This document shows, piece after piece, positions 28,870 to 37,861 of a DNA stretch of 64,000 nt. Under the pieces are notes generated by a model. The model ran no database searches. It was not told the DNA's origin and worked only from the letters and a program-made list of their open reading frames with translations. Position numbers and translations under genes: made by a program. Origin of the DNA: Vibrio taketomensis (GTDB taxonomy: Bacteria > Pseudomonadota > Gammaproteobacteria > Enterobacterales > Vibrionaceae); NCBI RefSeq assembly GCF_009938165.1, contig NZ_AP019649.1, positions 1,178,001-1,242,000 on the forward strand, in the 5' to 3' direction. How positions within the stretch are numbered: position 1 is the stretch's first letter; every line of letters starts with the position of its first letter.

Positions 28870-29787
28870 TTACCCAATGTATTCAGTCAGTGCTACTTGG
28901 GTTGGTAGTGCTGTCATTGCGCCTTTTTGTGTGGTTGCTAGTGCACCACAGCCGTTCGCCCATGTTACCGCTTGGCGCACAACCTCAATATTGTCCCATT
29001 CAAGGTGTTGAGATAGTTTCGCTAAAAGACCACCTACAAATGCATCGCCTGCACCCGTTGTATCAATAGGCTTCACCGCCTGACCTGAAATAAGCTCTTG
29101 TTCGCCGTTAAACAGTACCAGCGCACCTTTAGCGCCTTGAGTAATCAAAACTAACGCATTGTTGAATACGCTAAGTGCTTCGATACCTTGTTCTAATGAG
29201 TCGGTTTGAGTTAGATGCATTAACTCGTCATCGGAAAATTTAACGACGTCCGCGAGTTCAATCGCTTGGCGCACGACGGGAATTAATTCCTCTGGGTTAG
29301 CCCATACCTCTTCTCGTAAGTTGGGGTCAAAGCTAACAAAACCGCCAGCTTGTTTAATGCGGCGCATCGCTTCTAGTGTGGTGCTGCGGCTAGGTTCGTT
29401 TGCGAGCGCAATTGAACACACATGCAGCCATTCACCTTGGTTAAAACTTGGAATATCAGCAAGCTCTAAAAATTGGTCAGCGCTTGGTTTTACCATAAAG
29501 GTAAAGCTGCGTTCGCCTGAATCATCTAAATCGACAATCACGGTAGAGGTACGGTGTGCCTCATCAAGGAGCATCGCCTCGGTATTGACGTTTTCTTGGC
29601 TTAGTGTGTGCTTCATAAAACGGCCGAGTGGATCTTGACCTACACGGCCAAAAAACGCGGTATTACCACCCAGACGAGCGATGGCGACTGCAACATTGGC
29701 AGGGGCACCACCGGGGCATTTCAGATAGGTAGATTCCGTATCAGGAATCAGATCAACAACCGCATCACCCGTTAGCCATACTTTCAT
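28870..29787 (-). CDS. scrK: Fructokinase (PfkB family)
   Basis: A 305-aa ribokinase-family sugar kinase, predicted to phosphorylate the fructose released by ScrB. The N-terminal signature GGAPANVAVAIARLGG and the C-terminal signature DTTGAGDAFVGG with the catalytic aspartate are intact. It converges on scrB. Its promoter region contains a palindrome (29831-29850) unlike the ScrR sites, suggesting control by the second LacI-type regulator or another factor. Confidence 0.94.
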   Translation of the reverse strand: MKVWLTGDAVVDLIPDTESTYLKCPGGAPANVAVAIARLGGNTAFFGRVGQDPLGRFMKHTLSQENVNTEAMLLDEAHRTSTVIVDLDDSGERSFTFMVKPSADQFLELADIPSFNQGEWLHVCSIALANEPSRSTTLEAMRRIKQAGGFVSFDPNLREEVWANPEELIPVVRQAIELADVVKFSDDELMHLTQTDSLEQGIEALSVFNNALVLITQGAKGALVLFNGEQELISGQAVKPIDTTGAGDAFVGGLLAKLSQHLEWDNIEVVRQAVTWANGCGALATTQKGAMTALPTQVALTEYIG

Positions 29788-29830
29788 CGGTTACACCTTA
29801 AATTGGAGAATATTCACTTTGCTGATATGA

Positions 29831-29850
29831 TTGCTAAAACGGTTTAGCAA
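29831..29850. promoter_or_regulatory. Palindromic LacI-family operator between scrK and the second LacI gene
   Basis: TTGCTAAAACGGTTTAGCAA: perfect 8-base arms TTGCTAAA / TTTAGCAA around ACGG. It resembles Cra/FruR-type operators and lies 43 bases upstream of scrK. A second imperfect element GTTTAGTAAAC lies at 29863-29873. Confidence 0.75.
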
Positions 29851-30062
29851 ATCAATTGGTAGGTTTAGTAAACGAAGGGGTATTGATCAAAAACGTGATC
29901 AATATCGTGATCTTTATTCACCAATAGTTACTTGAATTTACCTGAGTATAAAGATGGGTTTTTAGGGAAAGGCTCATGCTTTCCACTGACAAATATCGAT
30001 GAAGCAGGTAGCATTGCGACCAAAAGTTCATTGCGATTTGAATTTACTCATACGGACGTAAA

Positions 30063-31067
30063 ATGGGTCATAAAAAACTGAAGCTTGCCGATATTGCGGC
30101 GCTTGCTGGAGTCTCGAAATCTACCGTGAGTTTTGTTCTCAACGGTCATGCGGCAAAGCATCGCATAACGGAAGACACGGTTGAGAAAGTTAAACGTATT
30201 GCTGCGCAGTACAATTACACACCAAGCGTGTATGCACGAGCATTAAAAGTAAAAAAGACCTTCACGATCGGCCTAGTGATTCCCGATTTAGCTAATATGG
30301 GTTTTGCTAATACGGCCAAAGCGTTGGAAAGCTTGCTCAGGGATGCGGGTTATCAATTATTGATTGCGTCATCAAATGATGAGCCAGAGCAAGAGCAGCG
30401 AGTTGTCGAGCAGTTAGTTAAGCGCCAAGTCGATTTGTTATTGGTCGCATCATCAATGCCAAGCGAAGAGTTTTATCACGGGATCAAAACAGGGACGCCA
30501 GTCATTTTCTTTGACCGAACGTTTAAAGAGAGCCAATTTACCAATATCAAAACCGATGCTTTTCAGGCGACGAAACAGTTAGTTGAGCGCATGGCGAAGG
30601 AACTGGATGAATGTGTCTATATTGGTGGCCAAAGGCTGTTATCGCCAAGTTACGAACGTTTAGCTGGCTATCAAGCCGGGCTTGAACAAGCGTACCTTAG
30701 CTTTGATGAAAACCTCGTTTTTAAGCAAGACTACCAACCGCAATCAGGCTACGAATTGATGCGACAAGCGGTGAATACACTCGGGCGCACACCGCAAGCG
30801 GTATTCACTGCGTCTTACTCATTACTTGAGGGTGTATTGCGCTACCTCTCTGAGCACAAGATGCTCAATGATGAGATTCGCCTTGGTACATTTGATAACT
30901 ATGACATTCTTGATTGCTTACCAATCAAAATAGATTCAATTGAGCAAGATAGCGGTAAAATTGCTCAGGCTTTATTTGATAAAGCGAATGAGCTGCTTCG
31001 TAATCCATTAAAAGAGCCAGAAACAGTGACGATAGCCGCTAAACTACACCTAAGAAGCAAGTCATAA
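30063..31067 (+). CDS. LacI-family regulator, Cra/FruR-like
   Basis: A 334-aa transcription factor. The N-terminus is a LacI helix-turn-helix (LKLADIAALAGVSKSTVSFVLNGHAAKHRITEDTVEKV) in the Cra/FruR style, with a hinge (YNYTPSVYARALKVKKT). The effector domain contains GLVIPDLANMGFA and PVIFFDRTF, like Cra, which senses fructose phosphates. It diverges from scrK across a region with a perfect palindrome, so it may control fructokinase. The exact effector is inferred. Confidence 0.85.
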   Translation: MGHKKLKLADIAALAGVSKSTVSFVLNGHAAKHRITEDTVEKVKRIAAQYNYTPSVYARALKVKKTFTIGLVIPDLANMGFANTAKALESLLRDAGYQLLIASSNDEPEQEQRVVEQLVKRQVDLLLVASSMPSEEFYHGIKTGTPVIFFDRTFKESQFTNIKTDAFQATKQLVERMAKELDECVYIGGQRLLSPSYERLAGYQAGLEQAYLSFDENLVFKQDYQPQSGYELMRQAVNTLGRTPQAVFTASYSLLEGVLRYLSEHKMLNDEIRLGTFDNYDILDCLPIKIDSIEQDSGKIAQALFDKANELLRNPLKEPETVTIAAKLHLRSKS

Positions 31068-31099
31068 TGAGACCTCGCTTAGTTTTGTTGAGGTCTCAT
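31067..31099. terminator. Hairpin between the convergent LacI-type and TIM-barrel genes
   Basis: Perfect 10-base stem ATGAGACCTC / GAGGTCTCAT with a 13-base loop. The T-run is weak, so termination is likely but not certain. Confidence 0.65.
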
Positions 31100-31116
31100 A
31101 TATAACCGGCGAGGTT

Positions 31117-32046
31117 TTAACGACAAACAGAACGAGCCATGCGCGCGTAGGTGTGGCGAACCCCGCGTATTGCAATGCTGTATTCTCGAATATTTTCAGG
31201 TGCAGCAATACCAACAGCGCAGCCCGTATCACCAATATGATGCAGATCAGCACCAGCCATTTTACTCATTAGGGCGATTTGACGAATCGTTTCCACACTT
31301 GCTCCTTCTTGAGAGGTGCCAATGGCCGTCATCGCCATAATGCCAAGATCATGGGCGTAGTCGATAAGCTCAGCCGCATATTGTTGGCTAATGCCTGCAA
31401 CAGTGCCAGGGGCTGGGATCAACACAATATCTACGCCGTTATCGGCAAACTCTTTAATATCTTGCTTAGTGATGATCTTTTCGCTGCGTGAGCGAAGAAT
31501 GCCAGCAGCATGCATTTTGCCGGCAATCAGTACCATTGTCTGACCGATGGCAGAACGAATCGAGCGTAAGCTATGTGAGATTACCTCGTTACTTACACCA
31601 TTGCCGGGGTTACCGGTGACTGTGATAAATCGTGCCCCCATTTCATACAGTTTTTGTGCATTTTCACCGGTGGCTAAACGGCCTGGAGATACTTGCCAAA
31701 AGTCTTTGTGGGCTTGCTCAAAATCAGGCGCTACCGCTTCTAAATTCACGCCGACAGCTCGACCAGTAAAGCGGGCCAATTCTTTCAAAAGCTGGCTGGG
31801 TTCGATATCACTGGGTAAGCCTTTTATTTCTGGTTGGTCGGCATCAAACAAATTGAGCAATAGCAAATCGGCACTTTGGCTTGCTGCCAATTCAGCATTA
31901 CTTACCGAGACTAACATAGGCTGCAATGCGCCGATCGTTTCAGCCATCAAAATACGTCCTTCGCTCATACGCAGAGAATCAAGCAAACTTTGCCCTGATA
32001 ACTGGGCAATTTCTGACGCAGAGCAATCTAAATAGCGTTTGGTCAT
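31117..32046 (-). CDS. TIM-barrel-like protein of unknown function
   Basis: A 309-aa soluble protein with regular beta/alpha repeats suggesting a TIM barrel (GRILMAETIGALQPML, ADLLLLNLFD, GARFITVTGNPGNGVS, MVLIAGKMHAAG, GVDIVLIPAPGTVAG, GIMAMTAIGTSQEG, GADLHHIGDTGCA). I think it belongs to a conserved family found near sugar-PTS loci, but I do not know the reaction. The ribosome-binding site AGAGGTG supports ATG at 32046. It converges on the Cra-like gene. Confidence 0.7.
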   Translation of the reverse strand: MTKRYLDCSASEIAQLSGQSLLDSLRMSEGRILMAETIGALQPMLVSVSNAELAASQSADLLLLNLFDADQPEIKGLPSDIEPSQLLKELARFTGRAVGVNLEAVAPDFEQAHKDFWQVSPGRLATGENAQKLYEMGARFITVTGNPGNGVSNEVISHSLRSIRSAIGQTMVLIAGKMHAAGILRSRSEKIITKQDIKEFADNGVDIVLIPAPGTVAGISQQYAAELIDYAHDLGIMAMTAIGTSQEGASVETIRQIALMSKMAGADLHHIGDTGCAVGIAAPENIREYSIAIRGVRHTYARMARSVCR

Positions 32047-32175
32047 ACAACACCTCTAAACAAAATCGATAACCACGTACCTCTGTAAGACTCGTGGAGA
32101 TTAACTGGTGTTGATGTTAGCAATAATGGCGTTGTGAAACGGGAGGTTGGCTACGTTTTGAATAATATTTGGGAG

Positions 32176-32618
32176 TTAAAACAGAATATTAGCCAGCTCA
32201 AAACGAGCATTCGATGCTTTATCTTCAGCTTGATACCAGTTTTTGGCATTTGATGACTTAAGCCTAATTGATCAAGCCGCTTTTTTTCTTCTTTGCTGAT
32301 CACGACATAATCCAGCAAACTATCTAGGATTTCTCTTAATTGTTCTTCATTGGGTTTTGATTGTTTAAAGGTACGTTTAAGTTCACCAATAATCGCCACC
32401 AAAGGGACGACAGGTTCAAGTTCGGCATGTGTTGTATTAGTCACGCTTGATGAGCGACGGCAGTATTCTCTCGCTTGTTGCCAATCAGGCTTACCAGACT
32501 TAGATAAATAGCCGTGTTTAAAGCAGAAATAGCTGAAGAGAAACCGTTCAAGCATCGCCCAGCGCTGAAGACGGATCTCCAATAGAATATGTTGAAACTC
32601 AATGTCGATATCTGGCAT
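32176..32618 (-). CDS. Hypothetical protein with a 3' frameshift
   Basis: A soluble protein of about 147 residues if repaired. As read, the frame from 32618 (MPDIDIEFQHILLEIRLQRW) runs past this point to 32151 with an odd hydrophobic tail (VLSWLIFCFNSQ). In another frame the DNA from about 32250 encodes NAKNWYQAEDKASNARFELA ending in a stop at 32176, which reads like a normal C-terminus. One extra A in the AAA at 32249-32251 would join them. The family is not recognised; an earlier in-frame ATG at 32627 is possible. Confidence 0.6.
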
Positions 32619-32699
32619 AAGGGGCAATGGATTGTTGAATCAGGAGGGGAGTTTTACTGCCAAACAGGTAAGATGTAAAGTACCTGCTTGGCAATGAGG

Positions 32700-33968
32700 T
32701 TACGCTTGCTGACGACGAATCGCGACGATCAGTTGGCCAAGTAGCAATACCCCTGTGACCGCCAAACCAATCCCGATACCGCCCCAAATGCCGCCAAGTT
32801 GGTATGAATCCAATAACCACCATGCGGCGGGAATACCAAATAACCAATAACCAATAGCAGTCATGATGGTCGGGCCGATAACAATCTTCATTCCGCGCAG
32901 TAGATTGATAGCCAGTAATTGCCATGCATCTACCACAAATGCAAGTGCAACAACCCAAAGCACAGACACAAGTAACGCAGTGAGCTGGGCATCTAGGTTA
33001 AAGATATGGGCGATAAACTCAGGCCAGAGCATAAATCCACCCGCGAGAATTAAGCTGATCACCGTAGTAATGCCGAAGCTACGCACGGCCGTTTGCTTGA
33101 TGCCAGTGTAGTTCTCAGCACCAAAGTCTTGGCCGACTAAAATTGCCGCGGCTTGCGAGAAACCAAAGTTAATGTTCCAAGTAAAGCTTAAGCATTGCAG
33201 TAAAATTTGGTGAAGAGCGAGTGCGGCAACGCCTACAGTGCCCGCCATCAAAGTACCGCCATAGATAAGACCGTGTTCAAGCAGTGCTGCTAAACCAATG
33301 GGTAAACCCATTCCAAGGAGTGGTTTGACTAAACCAACTGAGTATTCATCAAGATTTTTCCATGGGGCGAACGGTGCAAATTCTGCGCGTTGAAAGACCC
33401 AAAAAGCATAGCCAGCCGCCACAATTGTAGACGCTAACGCCGTGCCAGCACCTAAACCAGATAAACCGAATCCAAGCGGAAAAGCGAGCACATAACTGAT
33501 TGGAATGTTGAGTAGGATCGTCGCGATAGACATCACCATGATTGAACGTACGTTACCAAATGCACTGGTTAAACCGCGTAAAATCAACAGGAATAGCGAT
33601 GGCAACATCGCCCATTTAAGCGCATCGACATATTGCATTGCAGGTGCAATCACACTCTCAGGCTGGCTTGCTGTACGCAGTAACCAAGGGCCGAAAGAGA
33701 AGCATGCAATGAGCACAGCGGATAGTGATACCGCGAGCAGAACTGCCCCTTTGAGGGCAAATCGAATTTGTTGGTTACCAAAGTCTGGTCGTGCCACTCG
33801 CTGGCCGTATGCAATGGCAATGAGGTTGGCAACGCAACCAACCGTACTACTGGCGATAATGAAAATAAAGCTGTAAATCGATGCACCTAAACCACCAGCA
33901 GCAAGGTCGGCGATACTTAGGCGAGACATCATCCAAACATCGGTTAGAACCAATGCCATTGAAATCAA
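32700..33968 (-). CDS. MATE family efflux transporter (start uncertain)
   Basis: A multidrug/toxin cation antiporter of the MATE family with about 12 membrane helices. The given start is a TTG inside the first helix (MISMALVLTDVWMMSRLS). The frame is open further upstream to a stop at 34068-34070 and encodes HEKDITFSIPLIISQL, clearly part of the protein, but no ATG, GTG or TTG lies there. The true start may have been lost by a substitution or indel (an ATT at 34017-34019 precedes SHEKDIT). A long inverted repeat (TGCCAA...TTGGCA, 32660-32694) follows the gene. It diverges from a LysR gene that may regulate it. Confidence 0.85.
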   Translation of the reverse strand: MISMALVLTDVWMMSRLSIADLAAGGLGASIYSFIFIIASSTVGCVANLIAIAYGQRVARPDFGNQQIRFALKGAVLLAVSLSAVLIACFSFGPWLLRTASQPESVIAPAMQYVDALKWAMLPSLFLLILRGLTSAFGNVRSIMVMSIATILLNIPISYVLAFPLGFGLSGLGAGTALASTIVAAGYAFWVFQRAEFAPFAPWKNLDEYSVGLVKPLLGMGLPIGLAALLEHGLIYGGTLMAGTVGVAALALHQILLQCLSFTWNINFGFSQAAAILVGQDFGAENYTGIKQTAVRSFGITTVISLILAGGFMLWPEFIAHIFNLDAQLTALLVSVLWVVALAFVVDAWQLLAINLLRGMKIVIGPTIMTAIGYWLFGIPAAWWLLDSYQLGGIWGGIGIGLAVTGVLLLGQLIVAIRRQQA

Positions 33969-34135
33969 CTGAGAGATGATAAGAGGAATGCTAAAAGTAA
34001 TATCTTTCTCATGAGAAATTGGGCAGAAACTAAAAGTTGTTATTAAAGATTTGTGCCAATTAAACGATTAATTATTATCGCTATCAAATGATTATTATGC
34101 CACTCTAGTATGACTTCAGATCATGTGAAAATAAT

Positions 34136-35074
34136 ATGAAAGCCTACCCAAGTTTGCCGTTTAGTCATAACAGTTTAAAGGTGTTTGAATCGGTTGCTCG
34201 TTTGCTCAGCTTTACCCATGCTGCACATGAGTTGCATGTCACCCAAAGTGCGGTGAGCCGCCAAGTCAAAGCCTTGGAAACCGAGCTTAATGCGACGTTA
34301 ATTGTGCGTAAGCATCGCTCTATAGAGTTGACTGAAAAAGGGATGGCATTGTTTGAAGTATTGCGCAGTAATTATCTTGAGCTTGAAGGTTTATTTGAGA
34401 AATGGTCTGCGCCAGAAAAGAAGCGTTTGGTGATCAAAAGCGCAGTCAGCTTTGCAACGCGCGTCTTGCTGCCCAAATTGTCAGAGTTGAATGAACGTTA
34501 TCCAGACTATGAAATCGTGATTATTCCGGTCTTTGAGGGGGATTGGGATCTTGCTCGTGAACAAAGCGATCTGGTGATTCTAAATACCAAGCAGCCAAAA
34601 CTGTATCGAGGACATCCTAAAGCGACATTTTTACGTGATGAATACATGGCGCCAATTTATACCTCGGTGGAAGGGCAAAGCCAAAAGTTATTACCTGAAG
34701 TATTGGCAATGCCACGTTTGCACGCGACCGATGATCACATGGATTGGAAATCTTGGCTGTCGCCACAAGATATGTTGGTCACACCTAGTCGGCATACTTC
34801 GTTTGTTAGCTTAGATTTGGCGATCAGTGCCTGCTTGTCAGGGCAGGGTGCAACAGTGACCGATTTGATGTTGGTGTTGCCTGAGTTAGAACGTGGTTTC
34901 TTGCGCACACCCAATATGACACCGATTCGAACCAGTGCTTGGCAATACTTTGCGTTTATGCCGCAAAAAAGTGATATCGCATTAGATTTGTTGCAATGGT
35001 TACAGGTTTTGTTTGAGGGTGAGCAAGCTCGATTGCATAGACTGATTGAAAAGTATCAATGGCGATTTCATTAA
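34136..35074 (+). CDS. LysR-family transcriptional regulator
   Basis: A 312-aa LysR regulator of the GcvA-like group. The N-terminal winged helix reads FESVARLLSFTHAAHELHVTQSAVSRQVKALE, followed by a substrate-binding-like domain (VIKSAVSFATRVLLPKLSELNERYP). It is divergently transcribed from the MATE gene, the usual arrangement for a LysR protein and its target. The effector is unknown. Confidence 0.9.
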   Translation: MKAYPSLPFSHNSLKVFESVARLLSFTHAAHELHVTQSAVSRQVKALETELNATLIVRKHRSIELTEKGMALFEVLRSNYLELEGLFEKWSAPEKKRLVIKSAVSFATRVLLPKLSELNERYPDYEIVIIPVFEGDWDLAREQSDLVILNTKQPKLYRGHPKATFLRDEYMAPIYTSVEGQSQKLLPEVLAMPRLHATDDHMDWKSWLSPQDMLVTPSRHTSFVSLDLAISACLSGQGATVTDLMLVLPELERGFLRTPNMTPIRTSAWQYFAFMPQKSDIALDLLQWLQVLFEGEQARLHRLIEKYQWRFH

Positions 35075-35345
35075 TGTAACCATTGAGCCCTTATGTGTCG
35101 CAGATAACTGAGTAATCTACTAGTTACAATGTTTATCTACTATATGTGATGTCTGCATTCTATTTTTAACCTAAGCTGCTGTTTTATCGTACGCAGATTG
35201 GTTAGGGTAGTCATTGAGTAGTTTTTATAACTCGATATACAGAATAAGAACTATATTTTCATCTAGTTAACTAACTTTTATGGCATAGTTTGGTGCCGTG
35301 GTAGATGATTTAGTCATAGGTAACCAGTCATTCGTTTGAGGCGAC
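35075..35345. other. Intergenic region
   Basis: About 270 AT-rich bases with no gene seen. It contains the promoter of the acetyltransferase gene at 35346; GAGGCGAC precedes its ATG. Confidence 0.4.
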
Positions 35346-35915
35346 ATGTTAGAAACAAAGCGATTATTACTGAGACAATGGGAAGATGCAGACTATCCGC
35401 ATTTTGCACGTATGTGTGCAGACCCTGAAGTAATGCGGTATTTCCCTAGCACGTTGAGTGAGATTGAAAGCAATCATCTTGCCGATAAAATTCGAGCGAC
35501 GATTGATCAAAATGGCTGGGGCTTCTGGGCTGTAGAGCTGAAGCAAACGGGCGAGTTCATCGGTTTTGTCGGTATACATATGGTTGATGGCGAGTCCGGT
35601 ATTCCAAACGCACCGCTTATGGAAATCAGTTGGCGGTTGGCTAAACATCATTGGCACAAAGGTTATGCAACAGAAGCAGCTGAACAGGCAATGCGCTACG
35701 CATTTTTTGTGTTAGGCATTGAAGATCTCTTTGCCTATACCTCCAAGCAAAATATCCCTTCCCAAATGTTGATGAAACGACTCGGCATGACCAATACTCG
35801 TCTGGATTTTAATCATCCTAAAGTACCCGATGGACATGAGTTACAAAACCATTGCTTATATCGCATAGATAAACAAGCATTGATGGCTGGTAATCTATTT
35901 GGTTCGATAAAGTAA
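35346..35915 (+). CDS. GNAT acetyltransferase, RimJ/RimL-like
   Basis: A 189-aa acetyltransferase beginning MLETKRLLLRQWEDADYPHFA, the standard start of the RimJ/RimL-like branch. FIGFVGIH and EISWRLAKHHWHKGYATEAAEQAMRYAF form the acetyl-CoA-binding motif, and NIPSQMLMKRLGM the C-terminal part. The target could be a ribosomal protein N-terminus or a small molecule; it cannot be told. GAGGCGAC upstream supports the start. Confidence 0.9.
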   Translation: MLETKRLLLRQWEDADYPHFARMCADPEVMRYFPSTLSEIESNHLADKIRATIDQNGWGFWAVELKQTGEFIGFVGIHMVDGESGIPNAPLMEISWRLAKHHWHKGYATEAAEQAMRYAFFVLGIEDLFAYTSKQNIPSQMLMKRLGMTNTRLDFNHPKVPDGHELQNHCLYRIDKQALMAGNLFGSIK

Positions 35916-35970
35916 CTCAAAAGCTTTTGAGGTCTTCGATTAATTCATAGGTATATAAAGGGAAGATGTG

Positions 35971-36570
35971 ATGAGTGATTTACCCATGCATAGTGGTAAA
36001 ATTTACTATTCTGGTGATCCAAAATTAATTGCAGAGCAGCAAGAGTGTTTGGAGCTGCAGTACGATTTCAATCATACTCGTCCGCGTGAATCAACGCGAC
36101 GTGACGAGTTGTTACGGCGTTTCTTTCGCAGTGTAGGTAAAGAATGTTATGTCGAGCCACCATTGCATGCCAATTGGGGGCGTAATACTTCAGTTGGCGA
36201 CTATTTCTATGCCAATTTCAATCTTACCTTAGTTGATGATACCTATATTACGATCGGCAGCCATGTCATGATTGGCCCTAACGTCACCTTATCGACCGCT
36301 GGTCATCCTGTTGAGCCAGACCGACGCCGTAAAGTTGCTCAGTTTAATATTCCGATCACGATTGGCGATAATGTCTGGATTGGTGCAAACGTGGTTGTTT
36401 TACCGGGGGTGAGCATTGGTGAAAACAGCGTAGTTGGGGCAGGAAGCATTGTGACGAAAGATATTCCACCAAACGTTGTGGCAGTAGGTAATCCATGCCG
36501 AGTGTTACGAGAAATTGGTGCGCGTGATAAAGAGTTTTATTTTAAACAACTCAGTTTTGAAGATGCTTAA
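35971..36570 (+). CDS. Maltose/galactoside O-acetyltransferase family protein
   Basis: A 199-aa acetyltransferase with a left-handed beta-helix of hexapeptide repeats (VMIGPNVTLSTAGHP, ITIGDNVWIGANVVVLPGVSIGENSVVGAGSIV). The N-terminal Mac domain (MHSGKIYYSGDPKLIAEQQECLELQYDFN) and the catalytic histidine in TAGHPVEP match maltose acetyltransferase. ATG at 35971 is preferred over GTG at 35968, with AAAGGGA upstream. The physiological substrate is unknown. The end overlaps a broken membrane-protein gene. Confidence 0.9.
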   Translation: MSDLPMHSGKIYYSGDPKLIAEQQECLELQYDFNHTRPRESTRRDELLRRFFRSVGKECYVEPPLHANWGRNTSVGDYFYANFNLTLVDDTYITIGSHVMIGPNVTLSTAGHPVEPDRRRKVAQFNIPITIGDNVWIGANVVVLPGVSIGENSVVGAGSIVTKDIPPNVVAVGNPCRVLREIGARDKEFYFKQLSFEDA

Positions 36571-36925
36571 TAGGTTCAATAGTATTGCTGCAATATTGTC
36601 TTTCGCACAGGCATATAGCGCGTACTTACTTCATAATGATCAGATAAAAATCGAGATTATCCAATGGGTGGTCTCGATTTTTTATATACCGCTTTATTTT
36701 TATTGTTAGCCATTAGTGGAATGCTAGAGCCGCTATCTGGCTTATCGTTGATAAAAGGGGGTCGTATTTCCATATTTGCATGATGTGGTGTGGTTGTTTT
36801 CTTTGGCCATACTTTTCCCTATCAATCTGTATCTACTAAAACGGATTCGTCATACGAATATTGCGCGATTAATCAATAAAATAACCTCATTAGTTTTCTC
36901 AAACGAAGTTGAATGTTACTTTTAA
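36563..36925 (+). pseudogene. Fragmented small integral membrane protein gene
   Basis: Three reading frames in series encode hydrophobic segments that look like one protein of about 120 residues. The first is MLNRFNSIAAILSFAQAYSA...WVVSIFYIPLYF; after a TTTTT run (36697-36701) another frame gives LLLAISGMLEPLSGLSLIKG; near 36778 it shifts again to DVVWLFSLAILFPINLYLLK...VECYF and a stop at 36925. Adding one T and removing one G would give one open frame. The first ATG overlaps the end of the acetyltransferase gene. Function unknown. Confidence 0.6.
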
Positions 36926-36967
36926 ATTTCTATGTATTGAAACTGTTAAATGGAATTTTAGGTAAGT

Positions 36968-37762
36968 ATGAGCAAAAAGTATTTACTCGTGACCAGCGAT
37001 GATTTTGGGATTAGCCACAGTGTTAACCAAGGTATTTTGCAAGGTTTTCAGCGAGGACTCGTCAGAAGCAGTAACTTTATGGCAGCTGCGCCTTGGTTTC
37101 CGGAAGCGGCAAGACTCGCGAAAACGCATCAATTGCCTATCGGTGTTCACGTTACTCTCACCAGTGAATGGACCAATATGTCGTGCGCACCAATTACAGG
37201 TGCGAAGTCTTTGACTAATGAACTTGGCTATTTCTATTCTGATTATCAATCATTGCTACCAACGATTGATATCGAAGATGTAAAAAATGAGTATCGTGCG
37301 CAAATCAATCGAGTAATCGCAAGCGGTATTCAACCGACACATATTGATAGTCACATGCTGATTGATCTCTCTTATCCAGGTTCGGAAACCTATCAGTTTA
37401 TCGCTGATGCGATTGAAGAAGTTGCTGCGGAATATGGGCTGATTTATACCTACGCAATGAATAACGGCAAACTGAAGTATTTTGACCAACGTTTCGAGTT
37501 GACGCATAAAACATTGGAACAAGTAACGGACGTGCTGGCTCAGTTTGAGTCAGGTATTTTCCATATTATTTGTCACTGCGCGTTGGATAATGAAGAGCAA
37601 CAAGCACTCGCACTTCCGGATGAGTCTGTCTATCGTTGGGCTTCCAAGGTAAGGCAAAACGATTTGGATATCGTTAGCTCATTAGAATTTAAGAACTTTG
37701 TAGAAGAACAAGGGTTTGAGGTAATAGATATTCATAAAGTGATCGAACTAAATCAACGTTAA
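36968..37762 (+). CDS. ChbG/YdjC family carbohydrate deacetylase
   Basis: A 264-aa metal-dependent deacetylase family protein. Metal-binding motifs are TSDDFGISHSVNQGI (Asp-Asp pair), PIGVHVTL (His) and PTHIDSHMLID (His-x-x-x-His). In E. coli ChbG removes an acetyl group from chitobiose-type sugars; here no chitobiose operon surrounds it, so the substrate is open. GGTAAGT precedes ATG. It lies in a run of unrelated single genes. Confidence 0.88.
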   Translation: MSKKYLLVTSDDFGISHSVNQGILQGFQRGLVRSSNFMAAAPWFPEAARLAKTHQLPIGVHVTLTSEWTNMSCAPITGAKSLTNELGYFYSDYQSLLPTIDIEDVKNEYRAQINRVIASGIQPTHIDSHMLIDLSYPGSETYQFIADAIEEVAAEYGLIYTYAMNNGKLKYFDQRFELTHKTLEQVTDVLAQFESGIFHIICHCALDNEEQQALALPDESVYRWASKVRQNDLDIVSSLEFKNFVEEQGFEVIDIHKVIELNQR

Positions 37763-37861
37763 TTGATATAATTAGGCGAGTATCATAGGGCTTAGGTCAA
37801 TAAAACCAACCGATGGAACGGGAGATAGACGGTTTATTTCCAATCTATCAAGGCGATTTCT

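Noticed and set aside
29900..29930. CRP site upstream of scrK (GTGA...TCAC)
   Set aside because: The half-sites are separated by seven rather than six bases and the flanks do not match.
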